From: Bolinopsis microptera
Lineage: Eukaryota > Ctenophora > Tentaculata > Lobata > Bolinopsidae
Length of the DNA stretch: 60,000 bases
Direction: 5' to 3'
NCBI RefSeq assembly: GCF_026151205.1
Contig: NC_087073.1
Location: forward strand, 1,640,001 to 1,700,000
In this document: positions 11,233-22,051 of the stretch, piece after piece
Numbering within the stretch: position 1 is the first letter of the stretch
How the letters are laid out: each line of letters starts with the position of its first letter
Translations under genes and position numbers: made by a program
Notes under the pieces: model-generated
Database searches by the model: none
What the model was told of the DNA's origin: nothing
Seen by the model: the letters and a program-made list of their open reading frames with translations, nothing else

Positions 11233-12474
11233 GTAGTGGTCCCGAGAGTTGGGTCCCGGCTAACATTGGACAGTCGGGTCCCAGAGAGTAGTGGTCCCGA
11301 GAGTTGGGTCCCAGAGAGTAGTGGCCCCGAGAGTCGGGTCCCAGAGAGTAGTGGTCCCGAGAGTTGGGTCCCGGCTAACATTGGACAGTCGGGTCCCAGA
11401 GAGTAGTGGTCCCGAGAGTTGGGTCCCAGAGAGTAGTGGCCCCGAGAGTCGGGTCCCAGAGAGTAGTGGCCCCGAGAGTCGGGTCCCAGAGAGTAGTGGC
11501 CCCGAGAGTTGGGTCCCAGAGAGTAGTGGCCCCGAGAGTTGGGTCCCAGAGAGTAGTGGCCCCGAGAGTCGGGTCCCAGAGAGTAGTGGTCCCGAGAGTT
11601 GGGTCCCGGCTAACATTGGACAGTCGGGTCCCAGAGAGTAGTGGTCCCGAGAGTTGGGTCCCAGAGAGTAGTGGCCCCGAGAGTCGGGTCCCAGAGAGTA
11701 GTGGCCCCGAGAGTTGGGTCCCAGAGAGTAGTGGCCCCGAGAGTCGGGTCCCAGAGAGTAGTGGCCCCGAGAGTTGGGTCCCAGAGAGTAGTGGCCCCGA
11801 GAGTCGGGTCCCAGAGAGTAGTGGCCCCGAGAGTTGGGTCCCAGAGAGTAGTGGCCCCGAGAGTCGGGTCCCAGAGAGTAGTGGCCCCGAGAGTTGGGTC
11901 CCAGAGAGTAGTGGCCCCGAGAGTTGGGTCCCAGAGAGTAGTGGTCCCGAGAGTTGGGTCCCAGAGAGTAGTGGCCCCGAGAGTCGGGTCCCAGAGAGTA
12001 GTGGCCCCGAGAGTTGGGTCCCGGCTAACATTGGACAGTCGGGTCCCAGAGAGTAGTGGTCCCGAGAGTTGGGTCCCAGAGAGTAGTGGCCCCGAGAGTC
12101 GGGTCCCAGAGAGTAGTGGCCCCGAGAGTTGGGTCCCAGAGAGTAGTGGCCCCGAGAGTCGGGTCCCAGAGAGTAGTGGCCCCGAGAGTTGGGTCCCAGA
12201 GAGTAGTGGCCCCGAGAGTCGGGTCCCAGAGAGTAGTGGCCCCGAGAGTTGGGTCCCAGAGAGTAGTGGCCCCGAGAGTCGGGTCCCAGAGAGTAGTGGC
12301 CCCGAGAGTTGGGTCCCAGAGAGTAGTGGCCCCGAGAGTCGGGTCCCAGAGAGTAGTGGCCCCGAGAGTCGGGTCCCAGAGAGTAGTGGCCCCGAGAGTC
12401 GGGTCCCAGAGAGTAGTGGCCCCGAGAGTCGGGTCCCAGAGAGTAGTGGCCCCGAGAGTCGGGTCCCGGCTAAC
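11233..12474. repeat. 30-bp satellite with nested higher-order blocks
   Basis: The basic 30-bp unit (AGAGAGTAGTGGCCCCGAGA then GTCGGGTCCC) is itself a diverged dimer of a 15-mer. A 25-bp spacer variant containing GGCTAACATTGGACAG recurs at 11258, 11373, 11608, 12023 and 12468. Distances between spacers are 115, 235, 415 and 445 bp, that is 25 bp plus 3, 7, 13 and 14 units of 30 bp. Because 30 is divisible by three and the unit lacks stops, long ORFs exist on both strands; they are not evidence for genes. Confidence 0.95.
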
Positions 12475-12570
12475 ACTGGACTGTAGTTTGTCTGACAATA
12501 TCAGGAACCAATGAATAATAATAGGGTGGTGTCTGTCTGTGCGGCTACCAAGCACACTGCTCTGTTGCAC

Positions 12571-14234
12571 TGGAACTCGTACCAAGGCTAGATTAAAGAG
12601 GGAGATATGGAACTCGTACCAAGGCTAGATTAAAGAGGGAGATATGGAACTCGTACCAAGGCTAGATTAAAGAAGGAGATATGGAACTCGTACCAAGGCT
12701 AGATTAAAGAGGGAGATATGGAACTCGTACCAAGGCTAGATTAAAGAGGGAGATATGGACCTCGTACCAAGGCTAGATTAAAGAGGGAGATAAGGAACTC
12801 GTACCAAGGCTAGATTAAAGAGGGAGATATGGAACTCGTACCAAGGTTAGATTAAAGAGGGAGATATGGAACTCGTACCAAGGCTAGATTAAAGAGGGAG
12901 ATATGGAACTCGTACCAAGGCTAGATTAAAGAGGGAGATATGGAACTCTTACTAAGGCTAGATTAAAGAGGGAGATATGGAACTCGTACCAAGGCTAGAT
13001 TAAAGAGGGAGATATGGAACTCGTACCAAGGCTTGATTAAAGAGGGAGATATGGAACTCGTACTAAGGCTAGATTAAAGAGGGAGATATGGAACTCGTAC
13101 CAAGGCTAGATTAAAGAGGGAGATATGGAACTCGTACCAAGGCTAGATTAAAGAGGGAGATATGGAACTCGTACCAAGGCTACATTAAAGAGGGAGATAT
13201 GGAACTCGTACCAAGGCTAGATTAAAGAGGGAGATAAGGAACTCGTACCAAGGTTAGATTAAAGAGGGAGATATGGAACTCGTACCAAGGCTAGATTAAA
13301 GAGGGAGATATGGAACTCGTACTAAGGCTAGATTAAAGAGGGAGATATGGAACTCGTACCAAGGCTAGATTAAAGAGGGAGATATGGAACTCGTACCAAG
13401 GCTAGATTAAAGAGGGAGATGAGGAACTCGTACCAAGGCTAGATTAAAGAGGGAGATATGGAACTCGTACCAAGGCTAGATTAAAGAGGGAGATATGGAA
13501 CTCGTACCAAGGCTAGATTAAAGAGGGAGATACGGAACTCGTACCAAGGCTAGATTAAAGAGGGAGATATGGAACTCGTACCAAGGCTAGATTAAAGAGG
13601 GAGATATGGAACTCGTACCAAGGCTAGATTAAAGAGGGAGATAAGGAACTCGTACCAAGGTTAGATTAAAGAGGGAGATATGGAACTCGTACCAAGGCTA
13701 GATTAAAGAGGGAGATATGGAACTCGTACCAAGGCTAGATTAAAGAGGGAGATATGGAACTCGTACCAAGGCTAGATTAAAGAGGGAGATATGGAACTCG
13801 TACCAAGGCTAGATTAAAGAGGGAGATACGGAACTCTTACTAAGGCTAGATTAAAGAGGGAGATACGGAACTCGTACTAAGGCTAGATTAAAGAGGGAGA
13901 TATGGAACTCGTACCAAGGCTAGATTAAAGAGGGAGATAAGGAACTCGTACCAAGGCTAGATTAAAGAGGGAGATATGGAACTCGTACCAAGGCTAGATT
14001 AAAGAGGGAGATATGGAACTCGTACCAAGGCTAGATTAAAGAGGGAGATATGGAACTCGTACCAAGACTAGATTAAAGAGGGAGATAAGGAACTCGTACC
14101 AAGGCTAGATTAAAGAGGGAGATATGGAACTCGTACCAAGGCTAGATTAAAGAGGGAGATATGGAACTCGTACCAAGGCTAGATTAAAGAGGGAGATATG
14201 GAACTCGTACCAAGGCTAGATTAAAGAGGGAGAT
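12571..14234. repeat. 37-bp satellite, about 45 copies
   Basis: Regular tandem array of GGAACTCGTACCAAGGCTAG followed by ATTAAAGAGGGAGATAT. Units differ by single substitutions (for example AAGGAACTC, TACTAAGG, GGTTAGATT), and the same variants recur at intervals, pointing to multi-unit duplications. No ORF. Confidence 0.95.
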
Positions 14235-14631
14235 ATCATCATGATCCCGTGGTAGAATTACCAAGATCAATTTGAAGTTAGAGTAGTATTTTTTTACTTC
14301 GGGTTAAAAGTCTCCTAGTCAAGTGTAACCTGACCCAGGTTAGTGACAATAAGGTACAAGGCGGAATACTGGATATTTTTAATACAACTCTTCAATATAC
14401 ACATTACAATGTACAATTCAAACATGGCTCACTATGTCACAAAACTTATTTGAAGTAAAAATATTCGTCTCACAGATCAAGGTTTAAACTCATAGTAAAA
14501 ATAAATTATCTGAAATTGTCATAATCCAAAATAAATGCATTAACCCCAATATTAGTACTAGTAGTGTCGAGCGTGACCATGCTGGTTAATAAGTTCACAG
14601 CTTTATTATTGTGCATTTTATAGTAAGAGAG
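14235..14631. other. Region between satellite and KRTCAP2 stop
   Basis: Unremarkable AT-rich DNA that should include the KRTCAP2 3-prime UTR (minus strand). No ORF, repeat or RNA gene recognised. Confidence 0.4.
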
Positions 14632-16141
14632 TTATCTTCGTTTCTTTTTCTCCAGTTTAGTAGGAGCAGCTTCTGATACACCGTGAGTCTTCTGAGAGAT
14701 ACTGTTCATAAAGTAGAGGATAACCAGGGAGAATATTACACTGAAAAGTTAGTAGTTAATAGCATACGGGGGGGGGGGGGGGGGGGGGGGGGGGTCAAGT
14801 TAATCAGCTGAAACAAATAGCCAGTACCCATACTAGTGGGATAATAGTTTATACCTTATATTATGTATTTATCATGTACAGTGGTAGTACCTGTAGTGAA
14901 ACAGAAAAGGTGATCCAAATTAACAACAGTAGTATCGTAACATCATATACCTATCTGCGGGGGGGGGGGGGGGGGGGGGGGATCATATGGTCAGAATCGC
15001 ACGTGACGTTGGGTGGGTCATATTTTCTTCCAAAACGCAGTTAGTACTCTTGTTCTATTAGTGGTGGGTCTGCTGTTCATTTCCCAGAAAAACAGTTAGT
15101 ACATGGAATTAAGGGGTTCATTTTTTGGGTGTCCAACCCCAAAAAACCCATTTTACCTCTAATTTCAATTTTGGGAATAGGTTATTTGAGTTTTTTTGTA
15201 ATTTTTAAAATTTGTTTGTAACTTTTTATCTAATTCGACTACATTGAAAACAAAACCCTTACTGAATAGTGGGTATAATTTGCCCATTTCCAATGTTTAA
15301 TGAGCTGTTTAAAGCAATTTATGGGTGGGTATCTTATTTCATATACCCAGACTCAGTTAGTACCGTGATTTCTCAACAGTTATACCGCAAAGCCGCCAAA
15401 AGGGGATGGGGTCCTAAATATTATCCGAAAAAAGCAGTTAGTACCGTGAAGGGGGTGGGTGGGTCCCTTTTGTAAAGTCAAAAACTGCACTTAGTCGACG
15501 TCACGTACTGCACTTAGTACCTGATCCCCCCCCCCGCTACCACAACCTTCTAACTTTATTAACCAGTGGTACCAGCTGATAAATACTTTATGAGGTAATA
15601 TCACAGTAGTTACATTACCAAATGAGGTAATCTCTCACTTACCAGCATGTTATTGAGACTCTGTGAATGGAACCAGCCACAACCAAAGAGAGAACTAGAG
15701 AAAACGCAACTGAAATAAAATAATAATTAGAAATGGGTCACCAACATGTAGCCATTAACGATTCCAACTTGAGAAAGATAAAGTAATGTTTATATCGCTT
15801 TTAGCAGTCTGAATTTGAGGAGATTATAACAAAGGGAATACCCACAAAACAATCAAAATGAAATATTAACTCTACAGGAGATACTTAGCAAGATGCTCCG
15901 CAAGCAATTCAGTATTACCTTCAGGAATGAGCTGTAATTCGAATCCCTTCCCCATCATTATACCTTCGAGGTTGCCGATAGCTGTCAGTACGAACATAAA
16001 GAACATGGAGGCAATCCCCCCGCCGAGTATGGTCATCCCTTTAGTTTCAGCAAGCTGACCTTTAAAAGTCTGGCTAGCTGCCAGGGTAGTGATAGCCAGG
16101 ACAGAGGACAGGAGAAATGATACATTCGTGGAAACAGCCAT
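14632..16141 (-). CDS. KRTCAP2: Keratinocyte-associated protein 2, oligosaccharyltransferase subunit
   Basis: Three exons on the minus strand: 16141-15919, 15709-15643 and 14740-14632, with GT-AG borders and phases 1 and 2, giving 132 residues (human about 136). KRTCAP2 is a small ER membrane subunit of the STT3A-type oligosaccharyltransferase and helps couple it to the translocon for N-glycosylation. Family landmarks are SSVLAITTLAASQ near the N-terminus, the LTAIGNLEGIMMGKGFELQL segment, SIHRVSITC in exon 2 and CVIFSLVILYFMNSIS in exon 3, then a basic KKKRR end. Three hydrophobic segments fit the known topology. POP5 lies 388 bp upstream on the same strand. Intron 2 is occupied by poly-G tracts and an inserted element. 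A read-through ORF beyond 15919 is intronic. Confidence 0.93.
14768..14794 (+). repeat. Poly-G tract (27 G)
   Basis: An uninterrupted G run in KRTCAP2 intron 2 (C run in the transcript). Unlike the tract at 14959 it has no obvious matching inverted flank nearby. Confidence 0.95.
14959..15535. mobile_element. Poly-G/poly-C-terminated element in KRTCAP2 intron 2
   Basis: The segment begins with 23 G followed by GATCA and CACGTGACGT, and ends with the inverse: ACGTCACGTACTGC, then TGATC and 10 C. Both ends are preceded by GC outside the homopolymer. The inside holds five or six spaced copies of a CAGTTAGTAC / CACTTAGTAC motif and no ORF, so it would be non-autonomous. No longer target duplication is visible. 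It resembles in layout the elements at 21937-23061 and 49345-50150, but shares no sequence with them beyond the G/C ends. Confidence 0.6.
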
Positions 16142-16529
16142 GGTCTGGGGGATAGTTGGTTAAGATTGATTAGATACAATAACTTCCACGTGACAATCTC
16201 GTCAGATTCCGACATTAGAGAATAAAAGGAAGTCGATAAGCATAGAAAAGTGTTTAAACTTTATAACATCAATAAATTAATATACATTGATTCATCGGGC
16301 GACCAAGTCAGTGATAAACCAGTATAAAATTGTTCTGAACGAATCTCGACACAGTGGGATAGGAAACTTGAACTACCCTCGATAGAGCGAAGTTACGTGT
16401 TGCGCGCCACCATTTTATCTCAATTCGCTGGTAACCGTCGCGTTCCTTTTCTTTGCTTAAGCCACCAAAACGTGCTAGTACTTTTAGTTAATATTATCCG
16501 AATGTCCCATGTTTCGAGATTTGAACCCG

Positions 16530-16985
16530 TCAGCTAACAGCCAAGTTGCGGATATCTTTCAGAGTTTCTTCTAAAACGCCTTTAATCTGCTCTCTTTCTC
16601 TAACATCATGGGTATCTAGCATCTGTCTGTGTAGAACGTTAACATTATGTTTCACCAGCTGCTTCTGACAAGATCTGATAGTCCCTCCGACGTGTATAAC
16701 GTTCAGTACACATCTTTTACTGTTCACCACAACTAAGCTGCTCAGTGAGACTCGTGACTGTTTCTCAAAGTCTGCAGGTACCCTTATCAGAGCAGTTCCT
16801 GACAACAGACCCAGATACACTATCTTTATCCGCCCCTGCACGTGTCCCAGACCAAACTGCCCGTAATTCTCCTCGATTGAATTGTAAATAGCGTTCTGCA
16901 GGATCTGACCCGTCAATTGCAGATCAAGGTTAGAATCTAAGTAGTGGAGCGAAGTCAAGAAGTATCGGTACTTCAGACGGACCAT
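16530..16985 (-). CDS. POP5: Ribonuclease P/MRP subunit POP5
   Basis: A single open frame of 151 residues starting at MVRLKYRYFLTSL; the ATG at 16985 is chosen over the upstream one at 17015 because POP5 proteins begin MVR-F/L-K-x-RY. POP5 is a protein subunit of nuclear RNase P (tRNA 5-prime processing) and RNase MRP (rRNA processing). The central GLLSGTALIRVPADF segment and the hallmark HVGGTIRSCQKQLVKHN are present in the expected order. Length agrees with the human protein (163). It lies tail-to-head between TPGS1 and KRTCAP2 on the same strand. No frame breaks; intronless here. Confidence 0.93.
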   Translation of the reverse strand: MVRLKYRYFLTSLHYLDSNLDLQLTGQILQNAIYNSIEENYGQFGLGHVQGRIKIVYLGLLSGTALIRVPADFEKQSRVSLSSLVVVNSKRCVLNVIHVGGTIRSCQKQLVKHNVNVLHRQMLDTHDVREREQIKGVLEETLKDIRNLAVS

Positions 16986-17015
16986 TAAGATGCGCAGGCT
17001 TGACCTACGATGCAA

Positions 17016-17310
17016 GATGTATTAATAGCATGGAGTCTTAAATTTCGCATTAGCGCATCAAGTTAAAATATCTACACAATAGTAATAGTAATGATGATGC
17101 AATATATTAGCCACATCTAAGAGTGATCTCTCATTATCTAGTCCTAGTAACGGTAACAAATACCAATACAATATATAGGAGCAGAGTCTACACTGCACTT
17201 AAGCATAGTCAACACTGCGTCTACATAACTTTTAACATATTTACATCTGAATATATTTACAAAACATTTATATAATTTATACAAATAAACAATTTTCTGC
17301 AAGTTGAAGC
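17016..17310. other. Spacer between TPGS1 and POP5
   Basis: AT-rich, carries the 3-prime end of the TPGS1 transcript and presumably the POP5 promoter. ATG-like AT repeats only; nothing else seen. Confidence 0.4.
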
Positions 17311-18096
17311 TCAAGAGTCTGATTTAGTGGATTTGGCTGCTGAATCACTGTCGAGGCACTGTGCCTTCTTGGGTAGTACCCCAATACTGGCGTTAATAGT
17401 GTCACTATTAGCAATGCCCAGCAAGTATGTGTAAAATGAAGGTTTGAGGGACTTGCCGAGGACTCTGTGTACCACCCTAATGGAGGGATGGTGGTACGTG
17501 TTATTGGCTATTAGATCCGTTATACCGTCTAGAAATATACTAGACTCGACCCCTTCTAGTCGGGGGGTAGTGCCCCCGGTAGCCGCCCCTTTATCAGACG
17601 ACAGAGACAAATACAGCTCCCTGCACGAGTTAAGGAACTCATTGTAGCAGAACTGCACTTGAAACGCGTAGAGGAAGTCCTGGAAAGCCATCAAGCAGTC
17701 CGAGATAGCATCGTCCATAAGGATTATCCGGGCAGCAGATTGGACAATAGTAAAAGGGAAATCAGGACAAAGCAGCTGCATGAGGGCATGGTATTCCTTA
17801 GCAGTGAGGAGGTCGCCATGGTTACCTATACTCTTAAAAACCCTCCAGAATAGCTTCACAAAACTAGCCCTGTTGTGCGGGTTAATGGAGACATAACTGT
17901 AATCCTGGTGTATCACATGATTACCCGCGCTGACACGTGCAAAGTAGTCTGACAGATAACGGAAAGGCTGGAGTTTAGGGTCGGAGTCCTTGACGGTGTA
18001 TAGAGTGGTGAGAGCGTGGTTCAGGTAGGAAACCACGTGGTGGGACTGGAGGTACGCTTCCGGGGTCTGGGAGAACCTGTCTTTTGTATCTGTCAT
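17311..18096 (-). CDS. TPGS1: Tubulin polyglutamylase complex subunit 1-like protein
   Basis: One exon of 261 residues. TPGS1 is a non-catalytic subunit of the TTLL1-containing polyglutamylase complex that adds glutamate chains to tubulin in axonemes, basal bodies and neurites. Support: the N-terminus (EAYLQSHHVVSYLNHALTTL then PFRYLSDYFARV) follows the TPGS1 pattern FLRQxxVxxMLRxALxxxL...PxxFLAxYF, a fold related to the RII dimerisation-docking helix pair. HNRASFVKLFWRVF and LTAKEYHALMQLLCPDF follow the QRAAF and TYSELLRRIC blocks of the mammalian protein. The C-terminal half is more diverged. Human TPGS1 has 290 residues. The assignment is by remembered similarity and could instead be a wider TPGS1-related family member. 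Confidence 0.65.
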   Translation of the reverse strand: MTDTKDRFSQTPEAYLQSHHVVSYLNHALTTLYTVKDSDPKLQPFRYLSDYFARVSAGNHVIHQDYSYVSINPHNRASFVKLFWRVFKSIGNHGDLLTAKEYHALMQLLCPDFPFTIVQSAARIILMDDAISDCLMAFQDFLYAFQVQFCYNEFLNSCRELYLSLSSDKGAATGGTTPRLEGVESSIFLDGITDLIANNTYHHPSIRVVHRVLGKSLKPSFYTYLLGIANSDTINASIGVLPKKAQCLDSDSAAKSTKSDS

Positions 18097-19118
18097 ACCT
18101 ACGGGTATAGGACGTCAATATTGTGTACATTTATAGGGCCCTATATAGGGGCCTATATAGGGGCCAATATAATGGACGACTGGAGTGATTTGCAACTCAC
18201 TTCCTATATTATAGTTGCAGAATGCAGAAGCGTAATTCAAAAAACTTGTGTCATTGAATATTTAAATGTTTATCACTATTTTGTGCTAAGATTTGATATA
18301 AAGGAAGACTCGTATGTTTTTCTGCAAATCAGAATAAATTAAAATCAACGTAACTCAGATATAATTATAAATTGTTTACAGAAAATACGTCCTCTTGCGA
18401 GTAGGCCACGGTGTATATTGTTTACAGATAGCTGATTATAATTTTCAATGGGCCGCTGTAAAAATTAAAAACACTCAAAGGATTTACACGACATATTTTC
18501 GTACCTTCACATACACTTTTTAAGAATGTCTTTCTCGTTGCTAATTCCATGTTTTATTTAAACTTGTATTTATAAATCTAATATAAATGATTTAACGATT
18601 CATAATCCACGACTCAATCGTCGACACAGGGTAATCCAAGAAATAGAAATATTATTAGTTGTTATATTCAAGGAAATATTATTAGTTGTTATATGCAAGG
18701 AAATATTATTAGTTGTTATATGCAAGGAAATATTATTAGTTGTTATATGCAATGTAGTAATATCAGTGAAACTCCCAGTTTAGTTCCTGTAAAATCTCGA
18801 TTTGTTTGACAGGTAACTAAGGTAACTAAACTCATAAAATAGGGCCAAACGCCGGAATGTTGTCTGGAGTTTCACTGCAAAGTTTCTGACTTTGCTATGT
18901 TAACAAACAATGCGATGGATGAAATGATTGAAAATAAACAGAGTATGCTTTATAAAGAGTTCTGTAGGATGATTGTTAAAAATTAATAACAAAATCAACT
19001 TTAAACCTAACAAAGAGCCACTTTTCTGGGTAACTTCCTTTCTGGAAGAATATTTCTGGACATTTCCACAAGCTAAAAAACAACTCCCACCAATATGCTA
19101 TGTTACTATGGTAACAAA
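18097..19118. other. Intergenic region upstream of TPGS1
   Basis: Noncoding AT-rich DNA, including repeated TATAGGGGCC motifs at 18134-18168 just upstream of TPGS1 and a short tandem repeat at 18638-18755. It should hold the TPGS1 promoter and the 3-prime UTR of the carrier gene. No ORF of note. Confidence 0.4.
18638..18755. repeat. 27-bp tandem repeat, about four copies
   Basis: Four near-identical units of AAATATTATTAGTTGTTATA followed by TGCAAGG (first copy has TTCAAGG). Confidence 0.9.
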
Positions 19119-19319
19119 CTAATATGGGGAGGTCTCCTGCACTTCATCTGTCCGATATTTATAACTAAGTCGCTTTACACTCTCGTAACCAAGTATGATG
19201 AGAAGGGAGTTTGTGGACATTGAGAGGGCTCGAGCTGTCAGTCCTTTAGTGAACATGTATATACCTTCCTCAGACCACAGCCTTTTAGTTGCTTTTACTA
19301 GAGATCTACTGCCTCCTGT
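19119..19319 (-). CDS. SLC25A44: SLC25A44-like mitochondrial carrier, last exon
   Basis: A 67-codon exon too short for simple ORF calling. It starts in phase 0 after a TATTTCAG acceptor at 19320-19327 and ends with TAG at 19121-19119. The translation has LWSEEGIYMFTKGLTARALS, then TNSLLIILGYESVKRLS, matching the end of the third repeat of SLC25A44 (EEG-x-GLMKGLSAR then IVVGYExLKKLS). SLC25A44 imports branched-chain amino acids into mitochondria. Only the final matrix helix and sixth transmembrane helix are seen. Upstream exons should be at higher coordinates on this strand; I could not find them, so the preceding intron may be long or filled with repeats. Confidence 0.75.
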   Translation of the reverse strand, partial: TGGSRSLVKATKRLWSEEGIYMFTKGLTARALSMSTNSLLIILGYESVKRLSYKYRTDEVQETSPY

Positions 19320-20038
19320 CTGAAATATTAGTGCTATTAGTAATCAATTAGGAAAACTTGTTATTGGAGGTAATTGATTGTTTGCAGGGTTAAGGGGGCA
19401 GGGGGGTCATTATGACTCTCACCAAGTTCTCAAGTTAAACAGTTTTCTTAACTAAAACAACGCCCTGACTAAGAATGGAAATGTTGTAGTCGTGTAATTA
19501 CTGCGGACACATACAGAATACTCAAACAGTGATTGCAACATTCATTACATTACTGCATACTGTAAAACTGGTACTATGAAACTAGCTTTAGGGATCGGAC
19601 ATGAAACTATTTAATTAGAGCGGAGGAAGGCAGTGTTAGTCCAGGTTAGCTAGTTAAGGTTAGGTTATTGACTGACTGGGCCTCGCGGTGTCACGTGGTT
19701 CGCCATGTGAAGTCACGTGACACCATGCTGGTAGGTTTTGCTTGCCCTCGTTAGCCGGCAGTTCTTTTTTTTCCCCGGAAAGCCATTTAACGGTAAGTTG
19801 TAAAAGTTACCGCTTCCGAGGACAGTGTAGCCGGGCCTTCCGAGTCGCTATCTTGGTTTACTGATCTAATAGTAATTTATTACCTTTTCGAGACTTATTG
19901 TACGAACCCCTGTTTCCTTTGTTCTTACCTTACTAGACTCGATCAAGTCATTCGATCATTTAAAGTTGTTCGGCAACTCAGAAGCCTGTAGAGTTAAAGT
20001 TGGCAGAGCTAGAAGATTTGCAGTATCAGTGTAGGGAA

Positions 20039-20090
<52 letters not shown>

Positions 20091-20920
20091 ACGATACTTC
20101 AGAATCGTGCCCGTGTATTTCTAATACCGTTGTACACACGTCACTATCGTAACCCTTGTACACTTTAATTACCCGTTGTACGCCACTTATTACCGAATTG
20201 TTGTGAGCAGGCACTGTTGACCATTGGTACGCCCCGGAGGACTTGCTCTGGTGCCACCCTTATTTTACATGGTAACCAAACCGGAAACATCAAGGAATGC
20301 CCCTAATTTGAACTAAAGGCACCTTTACCTGCGCTTGGTAAAAAACGAGTGGATCGACATCCAAGAATGTTGACCAAAGCGAATTATTAAATGAAATGAG
20401 TATTTATATCCCGCTCAATGCAAGTCTCTTAGCTTTTTTGTCTGATGACTCACGTACTCATACTGATGCAATGACACCGAGACAGCCGATTTCTCATTAT
20501 CGTCAAAGAAAACCAACTTTCCAACCGCATCATCTTTTCTAGAGGACTATCCATGGCATTATAACATCAAACTTTAACACAAATCCAAAGTAGTTTACTA
20601 TGAACAACCAAAGACCTGATAAGTCCTACTTAAAGTAAAAGACTTGCAGAACTGAAGAACTTACTAAACATGTCAAAAAATGGAACTTAAACTGAAATTA
20701 TCAAAAATTATGCCAAAATTTAACTAAAGCTAAAATTATCAACTAAACAAATTCAAAATAAATTTCTCCACAATTGCGTTCGAGGCTAAGTGCCTTAAGT
20801 CTGTCAAGTCGTCACTATTATTCAAATAAATATTTCTTTATTTCAAATCGTCTAAAATAGTTTTTAAAAAAAATATTGCATTGGAGATATAAATATAATA
20901 TTATATTATAAAAACTATAC
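19320..20920. other. Noncoding stretch, probable carrier intron
   Basis: No coding region recognised. It contains a GTCACGTGGTTCGCCATG / AAGTCACGTGACACCATG paired motif at about 19690-19725 (CACGTG E-box twice) and a poly-G tract at 20039-20089. The part from 20600 on is A-rich. Confidence 0.35.
20039..20089 (+). repeat. Poly-G tract (51 G)
   Basis: Uninterrupted 51-G run, the longest pure one in the window. It produces spurious poly-Pro ORFs on the minus strand. No matching C tract with inverted flanks was found. Confidence 0.95.
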
Positions 20921-20924
20921 CCTT

Positions 20925-21760
20925 CCTTGACGTTCACCATCCACCCTGACAATCTCACATCAGTCTACAGAAAACCACCCACACCAACCTCTATCACCAA
21001 GTACTCCATCCTGCACCACTCACAGTCAACTGAAGACCGCAGTCTGCCTATCCTGACCACCAGAGCCACAACATCTGCGCACCCCAACACCTTGACGGAG
21101 GAACTTCCAGACAGTACGACACGTTTGCCTCCCAGAACCATACCCACCCCACCAGCAATCACCACCATCATGGACGAAGTACAACGGAAATTCACCAACC
21201 CCCCTCGTCCACCAATCCCGTACCCTCATTCACAACCGACAGACCCGTGAACATGCCCTTTGTGTTTTTTCTTCCTTCCATCCCTCCCTATCCAAACCCA
21301 TACCGCAAGATACTTCGGACAACACTACTATCAAATCACAACCCACTCCTGTCTACTCCTCGCAACCTCCACACCAAAACGAAGACCACACCCCCTACTC
21401 ATCTCACGCCCAACCTCCATCTACGAAAATTTCCTGCTCACAGTGCTCCTCAAATTACCCGGACAGACTTAACAGACCTTGATTTCACCGCATGACAGAA
21501 CACGAACGATGTTAACAGACTCAACAAGAATCGGCCATTGACGAATCCACAGACAGAATCAATCACCCCTGCACATCATGCCCTGACCACCGGCCACAAC
21601 CATCTCCTGGAACAATATCGAAGTCCCTCAAAATCTCTCCTCACCTCACGCACCCCAATCGTTGACCTCACAGAACACGCAGCTATACAAATACACACCA
21701 GCATGACCGAAACAGACCGTGCACCCAAATGAGTTTTCCTCTGGGACCCCCATCCTTCCT
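20925..21760 (+). other. C/A-rich, G-poor region of unknown nature
   Basis: About 830 bp in which the plus strand is strongly rich in C and A and poor in G, quite unlike the flanks. Several 60-100 codon frames exist in different registers, with Pro/Thr-rich low-complexity translations, but none continues and no splice pattern ties them together. I see no recognisable protein. It could be a decayed element or degenerate satellite next to the G-tract element at 21937. Confidence 0.4.
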
Positions 21761-21936
21761 AAAGATTGGCCCAAATCCTTAAAGTCCAGACCATCTGGCA
21801 TTTCTCTTCTCAACCTCAACAGAAGCCTAAATTTTATTGACATTGGACACACCCCCCCCCGAACCCTCCATCCTTGACACCACTCCATCACATATAACAT
21901 TGTCCACCCCAACACATTCAGCTGACGAACGATTAA

Positions 21937-21991
21937 GGGGGGGTGGGGGGGGAGGGGGGGGGGGGGGGTGGGGGGGGGGGGGGGGGGGGGT

Positions 21992-22051
<60 letters not shown>

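Noticed and set aside
11260-12585. Long ORFs on both strands of the 30-bp satellite (up to 288 codons)
   Set aside because: Unit length divisible by three without stop words makes all these frames open; they are mirror artefacts on both strands with no start context or splice support.
20927-21732. Pro/Thr-rich coding region
   Set aside because: Frames change every 200-300 bp without splice signals and the composition bias alone explains the lack of stops.
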